Source: AP-15 sp036008325 (lineage in GTDB: Bacteria > Pseudomonadota > Alphaproteobacteria > ATCC43930 > CGMCC-115725). Taken from it: a DNA stretch of 17,421 bases. The notes below the pieces were generated by a model. That model ran no database searches, had not been told where the DNA came from, and was given only the letters and a program-made list of their open reading frames with translations. The DNA lies in the NCBI GenBank assembly GCA_036008325.1, contig DASYNW010000253.1:1-17421 (forward strand), read 5' to 3'. Made by a program: the position numbers and the translations under genes. Of the stretch, positions 12,665 to 17,421 are shown piece after piece; positions within the stretch are counted from its first letter, which is position 1, and each line of letters opens with the position of its first letter.

Positions 12665-13555
12665 CTAGGTGGCGATAGGCCGCTGCCGGGAAGCGGTGAC
12701 GCCCAGGGTCCAGGCTTCCTCGGTTTCGATGCGGCGGCGCTGCAGCGGGGTCAGAGCCGGGTCGCCGGCGAACAGCGGCGCCAAGGCCCCGGTGCCGTCG
12801 AGCGCGGCGAGCCATCGGGCAACGGTGCGGACCTGGGCGCGGTCCTTGGGTTCGCCCGGTGCCGGCGCCACCGCCCATAGCGAGGGGTAGATTTCGGCAA
12901 TCACGATCGGCGCCTGCGTGGGTGCGGCCAAACCCGATTCGAACGGCCAGATCTGCGCCTCTTGGCGCCAGCGCGGATCGTCGCGCAAGGCCCGCACCAC
13001 CGGGATGCCGGTCAACGCCTGGCCGCCGACAGAGCCGGCGCCCAATAGCTTCCAGCAGGGCTGCGCGCTCGGGATGTAAAGATCGACCAGCCGGCGTTCG
13101 GCCAGCCCTTCGCTGTCGTGGCGGCGGTGATGCCGGCCGTGCAAATTCGCCCTCGGCGGCGCCGCCGGGCAGCCCCAGAACGGAAACGCCCCGCCCGAGA
13201 CCCGCCGGTTCAGCAGGTCGGCGACCTCGAAGCGGTTGTTGCGGTTGCGCTCGTCATCGGTGAGGAGTGCCGCGATCTCGTCCCACACCGCCCGCCACGG
13301 CGGCCCGGCGAGGCCGAGCCGGGCGGCAAAGCCGGCCGGGTATCCGAACGGGAAGTCAAAGCCGAGCAACATCCGCTGGTCCGCGGCCCGCGCCGCCGCC
13401 AGCCAGTCGGCGATCAGCACCTTGGCGGCATGACGGGTCGGCGGGTTGACCAGGGTCTCGTCGTCGCCGCCGCGCCGGCAGATCCAGATGCTGTCGCGGC
13501 CGACCTTCGGCAGGTTCGCCGCACTCCAGTCGACGACGACAAAGCTGTCGAACAT
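12665..13555 (-). CDS. DUF429-like protein, possibly RNase H-like fold, in the cobalamin neighbourhood
   Basis: The 296-residue product starts MFDSFVVVDWSAANLPKVG at the ATG at 13555; 102 codons of open frame upstream are antisense to cbiB and are not used. The N-terminal VVVDWSA (D9), the LLGFDFPFGYP segment (D67) and IVIAEIYPSLW (E221) give the spaced acidic residues of a DUF429/RNase H-like arrangement; this is by eye and moderate. Near 135-146 there is an odd cluster of His and Arg (NLHGRHHRRHD), and FPFWGCP sits at 125-130. It diverges from cbiB across 103 bp. I do not know a demonstrated function; the placement among cobalamin genes is suggestive only. Confidence 0.75.
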   Translation of the reverse strand: MFDSFVVVDWSAANLPKVGRDSIWICRRGGDDETLVNPPTRHAAKVLIADWLAAARAADQRMLLGFDFPFGYPAGFAARLGLAGPPWRAVWDEIAALLTDDERNRNNRFEVADLLNRRVSGGAFPFWGCPAAPPRANLHGRHHRRHDSEGLAERRLVDLYIPSAQPCWKLLGAGSVGGQALTGIPVVRALRDDPRWRQEAQIWPFESGLAAPTQAPIVIAEIYPSLWAVAPAPGEPKDRAQVRTVARWLAALDGTGALAPLFAGDPALTPLQRRRIETEEAWTLGVTASRQRPIAT

Positions 13556-13620
13556 CAGTCGCGACGACGCCGCGCGGCCGATGGCGCGCGGCCGATGACG
13601 CGGGACGGCCCGCTCACCGG

Positions 13621-13649
13621 TTGACCCTGCCTTGGCCGCGGCCGAGACT
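13621..13649 (+). promoter_or_regulatory. Candidate promoter for cbiB
   Basis: TTGACC (13621-13626), a 17-nt spacer and GAGACT (13644-13649) precede the ATG at 13659 by 9 nt, implying a very short or absent leader. The -35 is good (5/6) but the -10 is poor (3/6), so this is tentative. Confidence 0.3.
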
Positions 13650-13658
13650 GCCGCCGCC

Positions 13659-14654
13659 ATGAACCCGGCCATCGCCGCCGATCCGCTGCTGCTGCTCCTC
13701 GCCGGGCTTGCCGTCGATGCATTCCTCGGCGACATGCCCGGGGTGTTTCGCCGGGTCCCGCATCCGGTTGTGCTGGGCGGCCGCGCCGTCGCCTTGTTCG
13801 ACCGCAAGCTCAACCGCGAGATCCGCAGCGAAGCCTCGCGCCGGGTTCGCGGCGTCGTCACCGTTATCGTGCTGGTCGGGCTCGCCGCTGCGCTCGGGCT
13901 CCTGATCCAAACTCTGTGCCGCGGCAGCCTTCTTGGCGCCGCGGTCGAGATCCTGCTGATCGCCGTGCTGGTCGCCCAGCGCAGCCTCTACGATCACGTC
14001 GCCTTGGTCGCGCTGGCGCTCGACCGGGGCGGCCTCGCGGCCGGGCGGGAGGCGGTGCGGCACATCGTCGGCCGCGACCCGGCGCGCCTCGACGCGCACG
14101 GCGTCGCCCGCGCCGCGATCGAGAGCCTCGCCGAAAATTTCAGCGACGGCGTGGTGGCGCCGGCGTTCTGGTATCTGCTCTTGGGGCTGCCGGGCCTCTT
14201 CGCCTACAAGATGGCCAACACGCTCGACAGCATGATCGGGCACAAGACCCCGCACTACCTGGCGTTTGGCTGGGCCGCCGCCCGCTTTGACGACTTGGCC
14301 AATCTGGCGCCGGCGCGGATCAGCGGCGTCTTGATCGCGGCCGCCGCACTCTTTGCCGAGAAAGGCCGGCCCGGCCGGGCCTTGGCGATCATGCTGCGCG
14401 ACGGCGCCAAGCACCGCTCGCCCAATGCCGGCTGGCCCGAAGGGGCGATGGCCGGGGCGCTCGATCTGGCGCTCGCCGGGCCACGGCATTATGCGGAGGG
14501 CCTGGTCGTCGACCCGTGGGTCGGCGACGGCACGGCGCGGGCGGCGACCTCGGATATCCATCGCGCGCTCGGCCTCTACAGGCTCGCCTGCCTGGTCCTG
14601 GGCGGCCTGGTGCTGGGGGTGTGGCTCTCGGCCCATCTCAGCCTATTGCGCTGA
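13659..14654 (+). CDS. cbiB: Adenosylcobinamide-phosphate synthase CbiB (CobD)
   Basis: This 331-residue inner-membrane enzyme attaches aminopropanol (or its phosphate) to adenosylcobyric acid, giving adenosylcobinamide (phosphate). Family signatures are clear: the N-terminal LLLAGLAVDAFLGDMP, HPVVLGGRAVALFD near 35-48, SLAENFSDGVVAPAFWY (156-172), AYKMANTLDSMIGHKTP (182-198) and HRSPNAGWPEGAMAGAL (252-268). Hydrophobic segments around 62-85 and 93-105, in the middle and at the C-terminus fit a multi-pass membrane protein. The ATG at 13659 is used; a TTG nine codons earlier is possible but has no support. In alphaproteobacteria the gene is often called cobD. It overlaps the 3' end of cobQ, on the other strand, by 17 bp. 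Confidence 0.96.
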   Translation: MNPAIAADPLLLLLAGLAVDAFLGDMPGVFRRVPHPVVLGGRAVALFDRKLNREIRSEASRRVRGVVTVIVLVGLAAALGLLIQTLCRGSLLGAAVEILLIAVLVAQRSLYDHVALVALALDRGGLAAGREAVRHIVGRDPARLDAHGVARAAIESLAENFSDGVVAPAFWYLLLGLPGLFAYKMANTLDSMIGHKTPHYLAFGWAAARFDDLANLAPARISGVLIAAAALFAEKGRPGRALAIMLRDGAKHRSPNAGWPEGAMAGALDLALAGPRHYAEGLVVDPWVGDGTARAATSDIHRALGLYRLACLVLGGLVLGVWLSAHLSLLR

Positions 14655-16194
14655 TTGAGCTGAGCCGGGGCGGACGCGCCGCGGCGAGCAGCGCCGCCAG
14701 GTCGAGATGGCGTTCGAGATGATCGGCGAGCCGGTCGAGGGTGGTCTCGATGCGCTGCTCATAGGCGATATCGCCGGCCGCGACGCCGAGGCGCGCCAGA
14801 AAGACGCGGCGGAACGGGTCGCTGGCGAACAGGCCGTGCAGATAGCAGCCCGCGACAAGACCATCGGCGCTGACCGCGCCGTCATCGCGGCCGTCGAGGC
14901 GCAGCATCGGCCGCGCCAGCCCCAGCCCGGTGGTGGCGCCGAGATGCATCTCGTAGCCGGCGACGGCCATGCCGCTCTCCAATTCGCGGCCGGCGATCGA
15001 GCGCAGCTGCTTTTTCGCGCCGAGCACGGTGTCGATTTCGAGGAGCCCCAGCCCAGAGGCCGTCGTGCGGCGCCCCTCGATGCCAAAGGGGTCGGCGACC
15101 GTACGCCCGAGCATCTGGTAGCCGCCGCAGAGGCCCAGAATCCGCCCGCCGTGGCGGCGATGGGCGAGGAGGTCGATGTCCCAGCCCTCGGCGCGCAGGC
15201 ATTCGAGGTCGCCGATCGTCGCCTTCGAGCCGGGCAGGATCACCAAATCCGCCTCGCGCGGCAATGGCCGGCCGGGGCGGACCAGAACGAGCTCGACCGC
15301 CGGCTCGGCGCGCAGCGGGTCGAGATCGTCGAAATTGGCGATGCGCGGCAATACCGGCACGGCGATGCGCAGCGGCAGCTTGCCCTCACCCGCCTCGCTG
15401 CGCTCGGCACCCTCTCCCGCAATGCGGGAGAGGGGGGACCCGACCCTGAGGGTTGGGTGGGTGAGGGTCGAGAGCGCCAGCGAATCTTCGGCCGGCAATA
15501 GCGCGGCGGCGGGAAAGAACGGCACCGTGCCGAACGAGCGCAGCCCGGTGCGCCGGCCGAGCGCCGCGATGCCGCCTTCGAAGAGCCGGATGTCGCCGCG
15601 AAACTTGTTGATGATGTAGCCGGCGAGCAAGCCGCGTTCGCTGTCGGACAGCAGCGCGTGGGTCCCGACCAGCTGGGCGATAACCCCACCGCGCTCGATG
15701 TCGCCGATCAGCACGACCGGCACCCCGGCCGCCTCGGCAAAGCCCATATTGGCGATGTCGCCCGCGCGCAGATTGATCTCGGCCGGGCTGCCGGCGCCCT
15801 CGACCAGCACCAGGTCGGCGGCCGCGCAGAGCCGGGCGAAGGCGGCGAGCACCGCAGGCAGCAGGCCGGGCGCCAGAATGCGGTAATCCCTCGCCGAGGC
15901 GCTGCCCCAAACCTCGCCGCCGAGGACGATCTGCGCGCCCTGGTCCGATTGCGGCTTTAAGAGCACCGGGTTCATGTCGCTCGCGGGTGCTATCCCGCAG
16001 GCCCGCGCCTGCAACGCCTGGGCCCGGCCGATCTCGCCGCCCTCGGCGGTGACCGCGGCGTTGTTCGACATGTTCTGCGGCTTGAACGGGCGCACCCTCA
16101 ATCCGCGCCTTGTGTAGGCGCGCGCCATGCCGGCCAGCAGCAGGGATTTGCCGACGTCCGACCCAGTTCCTTGCAGCATCAATGCCCGCGCCAT
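14638..16194 (-). CDS. cobQ: Cobyric acid synthase CobQ with an in-frame repeat insertion
   Basis: This 518-residue glutamine amidotransferase amidates side chains b, d, e and g of adenosylcobyrinic acid a,c-diamide. The N-terminal dethiobiotin-synthetase-like ATPase domain has the P-loop GTGSDVGKS (9-17), then FKPQNMSNNAAVT (38-49) and DMNPVLLKPQSD. The C-terminal GATase1-like domain has the nucleophile Cys356 in LGLCGGYQMLG and His453 in YLHGLF. Between them, residues 243-271 (THPTLRVGSPLSRIAGEG, then AERSEAGEG) are encoded by an 85-bp palindromic repeat and do not belong to the family; the normal sequence resumes at LPLRIAVPVLPRIANFDDLDPL. Start is the ATG at 16194 (a TTG one codon earlier is ignored), with GAGG/GGGA purines upstream. 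Catalytic motifs are intact, so the enzyme is probably functional. Confidence 0.96.
   Translation of the reverse strand: MARALMLQGTGSDVGKSLLLAGMARAYTRRGLRVRPFKPQNMSNNAAVTAEGGEIGRAQALQARACGIAPASDMNPVLLKPQSDQGAQIVLGGEVWGSASARDYRILAPGLLPAVLAAFARLCAAADLVLVEGAGSPAEINLRAGDIANMGFAEAAGVPVVLIGDIERGGVIAQLVGTHALLSDSERGLLAGYIINKFRGDIRLFEGGIAALGRRTGLRSFGTVPFFPAAALLPAEDSLALSTLTHPTLRVGSPLSRIAGEGAERSEAGEGKLPLRIAVPVLPRIANFDDLDPLRAEPAVELVLVRPGRPLPREADLVILPGSKATIGDLECLRAEGWDIDLLAHRRHGGRILGLCGGYQMLGRTVADPFGIEGRRTTASGLGLLEIDTVLGAKKQLRSIAGRELESGMAVAGYEMHLGATTGLGLARPMLRLDGRDDGAVSADGLVAGCYLHGLFASDPFRRVFLARLGVAAGDIAYEQRIETTLDRLADHLERHLDLAALLAAARPPRLSSISAIG
15383..15467. repeat. 85-bp palindromic repeat inserted in frame inside cobQ
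   Basis: Perfect 9-bp terminal inverted repeats CCCTCACCC (15383-15391) and GGGTGAGGG (15459-15467) enclose a perfect 11-bp hairpin, CCCTCTCCCGC (15410-15420) and GCGGGAGAGGG (15424-15434), with loop AAT. The sequence reads as the familiar SPLSRIAGEG...ERSEAGEG peptide on the minus strand, the signature of a dispersed intergenic repeat of alphaproteobacteria. Here it is fully inside a coding sequence and keeps the frame. Confidence 0.85.
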
Positions 16195-16305
16195 CAATCC
16201 CGGCCTCGCGCCGTCGCCATCGCAAAAGTGTCATGGCGCGCATGGCAGCCGCGCCGCGGCGAAAGGCGGCTGGTAAATTGGCGGGCGGCCTCGTAGCCTG
16301 TCGGC

Positions 16306-16938
16306 ATGTTTACCGGCATTGTCACCGATCTGGGGCAGGTGCGGCGGGTCAAGCCGGGCGAGTTGGCCGAGCTGACCATCGCCGCCGGGTTCGATACCGC
16401 GGCGCTGGCGATCGGCGCCTCGATCGCCTGCTCCGGCGCGTGCTTGACGGTGATCGCGGTCGAAGAGGGCGCATTCACGGTGCAGGCCTCGGCCGAGACC
16501 CTGGCGTGCACGACGATCGGCAATTGGCGAGAGGGCAGCACGGTCAACCTCGAACAATCGTTGCGGCTCGGCGACGAGCTCGGAGGGCACCTGGTCTCGG
16601 GCCATGTCGATGGGCTGGCCCGGGTGGTCGAGCGGCGGCCCGAGGCGGAGTCGGTGCGCTTTGTGTTCTCAGCACCGGCAGCCTTGATGCGGTTCATCGC
16701 GCCCAAGGGGTCGGCGACGCTCGACGGGGTCAGCCTGACGATAAACGAGGTGGGGGGCAATGAGGTTTCCGGGGGCCGGTTCGGCGTCAACATCATCCCG
16801 CACACGCTCGCCTGCACCGGTTTCGGCGCGGCCCAGCCGGGGCAGGACATGAACCTCGAAGTCGACATGATCGCCCGCTACGTCGCGCGCCTGCTCGAGG
16901 CGGGGGCGCCGGTCGCGGGCGGGAGGCCCACGCTGTGA
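16306..16938 (+). CDS. ribE: Riboflavin synthase (alpha chain)
   Basis: The 210-residue enzyme dismutates two 6,7-dimethyl-8-ribityllumazine molecules to riboflavin and the pyrimidine precursor. Two lumazine-binding repeats are seen: the first starts MFTGIVTDLGQV and has IACSGACLTVI (40-50); the second starts GGHLVSGHVDG (93-103) and has KGSATLDGVSLTINEV. The C-terminal EVDMIARYVARLLE is typical. The ATG start is the only one giving MFTGIV. No Shine-Dalgarno is clear and the 111-bp gap to the divergent cobQ is too short for a normal FMN riboswitch. Its stop overlaps the ribH start (GTGA), so both are translated together. ribD and ribBA, often adjacent in this group, are not here. Confidence 0.97.
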   Translation: MFTGIVTDLGQVRRVKPGELAELTIAAGFDTAALAIGASIACSGACLTVIAVEEGAFTVQASAETLACTTIGNWREGSTVNLEQSLRLGDELGGHLVSGHVDGLARVVERRPEAESVRFVFSAPAALMRFIAPKGSATLDGVSLTINEVGGNEVSGGRFGVNIIPHTLACTGFGAAQPGQDMNLEVDMIARYVARLLEAGAPVAGGRPTL

Positions 16939-17381
16939 GCCCGCCGCCGCACATCCTGATCGTCGAGTCGCGCTATTACGCCCATATCGCGCTGGCGCTG
17001 CGGCGCGGGGCCGAGCAGGCGCTCGCCGCCGCCGGCGCCACCCATGACAGCATCGAGGTGCCGGGCGCGTTCGAGATCCCGGCCGCGATCGGCCTCGCCG
17101 CGCGGGCCGGCGACCGGTACGACGGGTTTGTCGCCTTGGGCTGCGTGATCCGCGGCCAGACCACGCATTACGACCACATCTGCGCCGAGAGTGCGCGCGG
17201 ATTGCAGGATCTGGCGGTGCGCGAGGGTTTGGCGATCGGCTATGGCATCTTGACCGTCGAGAACGAGGCTCAGGCGCTCGAACGCGCCCCGCCCGAGGGC
17301 CGCGACCATGGCGGGGCGGCGGTGCGCGCGTGCCTGGCGATCGTCGAATTGAAGCAGCGCCTGGCGCGGGCTGGCGCATGA
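16935..17381 (+). CDS. ribH: 6,7-dimethyl-8-ribityllumazine synthase
   Basis: The 148-residue enzyme condenses 5-amino-6-ribitylaminouracil with 3,4-dihydroxy-2-butanone 4-phosphate; the product feeds the upstream riboflavin synthase. Motifs: HILIVESRYY (6-15), EVPGAFEIP (41-49) for substrate binding, and GCVIRGQTTHYDHI (69-82), where H78 is the likely catalytic His. The C-terminus has an unusual EALERAPPEGRDHGG-like version (LERAPPEGRDHGG) of the normal NxxQAxxR...KG segment but keeps the length. The start is a GTG overlapping the ribE stop by four bases. Its own stop overlaps the next start (ATGA), so three genes are coupled. Confidence 0.96.
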   Translation: MSPPPHILIVESRYYAHIALALRRGAEQALAAAGATHDSIEVPGAFEIPAAIGLAARAGDRYDGFVALGCVIRGQTTHYDHICAESARGLQDLAVREGLAIGYGILTVENEAQALERAPPEGRDHGGAAVRACLAIVELKQRLARAGA

Positions 17382-17421
17382 ACGCCGCCGACGACCACAC
17401 CGCCGACGACCACACCAGCGG
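17378..17421 (+). CDS. Start of a further gene, probably nusB (cut off by window edge)
   Basis: An ATG at 17378 overlaps the ribH stop (ATGA) and stays open to the window edge: MNAADDHTADDHTS. The ribH-nusB order is conserved in proteobacteria, so the transcription antitermination factor NusB is the expected product, but only 14 residues are visible and they are not diagnostic. They contain a 15-bp direct repeat (17387-17401 and 17402-17416) encoding ADDHT twice. Confidence 0.5.
   Translation, partial: MNAADDHTADDHTS

Noticed and set aside
13571..13598. Operator made of a 14-bp direct repeat between the DUF429-like gene and cbiB
   Set aside because: The two copies are simple GC-rich sequence (13/14 identical) and nothing else supports a binding site.
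16195..16305. FMN riboswitch before ribE, or cobalamin riboswitch before cobQ
   Set aside because: The gap is only 111 bp and I see no conserved core of either riboswitch.

Overview
The window looks like a chromosomal segment of a high-GC alphaproteobacterium, probably Rhodospirillales- or Rhizobiales-like; this placement is an inference. The grounds are the J-domain/cobS/cobT group of the aerobic cobalamin pathway, the rsmI-yraN-BON lipoprotein block, the ribE-ribH(-nusB) order, a small 'MSQHKFRVGQ' protein, and intergenic palindromes that translate as '...VIPAKAGTQ...' and '...RIAGEGAERSEAGEG'. No tRNA, rRNA, CRISPR array or complete insertion sequence is visible, and no gene-free stretch exceeds 300 bases.

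Left part (1-4242, minus strand). An edge-truncated gene (1-507) has its own near-consensus sigma-70 promoter with two inverted repeats lying over the -10 and -35. Upstream of it in transcription order lie a J-domain protein, cobS and cobT, a cobaltochelatase group that appears to start from a leaderless promoter just before the J gene. A three-hairpin REP-like repeat sits between cobS and cobT.

Island (about 4373-5454, minus strand). A lower-GC two-gene module sits between the cob group and prfC: a BrnT-type toxin overlapping by 14 bp a 246-residue protein. That protein starts like a BrnA antitoxin, but a helix-turn-helix and a NucS/DUF91-like PD-(D/E)XK nuclease domain replace the usual ribbon-helix-helix. 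It is the most unusual system in the window.

Middle (5455-12448). This holds prfC (release factor 3), a 64-residue conserved protein, a cold-shock protein, and then a block whose gene set matches the E. coli yraL-yraM-yraN-yraP region: an LpoA-like lipoprotein (minus), diverging from rsmI, yraN and a DolP-like double-BON lipoprotein (plus), without diaA. A SirB1-type transglutaminase-like/TPR protein follows.

Right part (12449-17421). A short frameshifted remnant is followed by a DUF429-like gene (minus) diverging from cbiB (plus). cbiB runs tail-to-tail, with a 17-bp overlap, into cobQ (minus). cobQ carries an in-frame 85-bp palindromic repeat inside its coding sequence. Diverging from cobQ are ribE and ribH, translationally coupled to each other and to a cut-off gene that is probably nusB. 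Two groups of B12 genes (chelatase; late adenosylcobinamide/cobyric acid steps) and two riboflavin genes therefore share the window with translation, envelope and defence-type genes.
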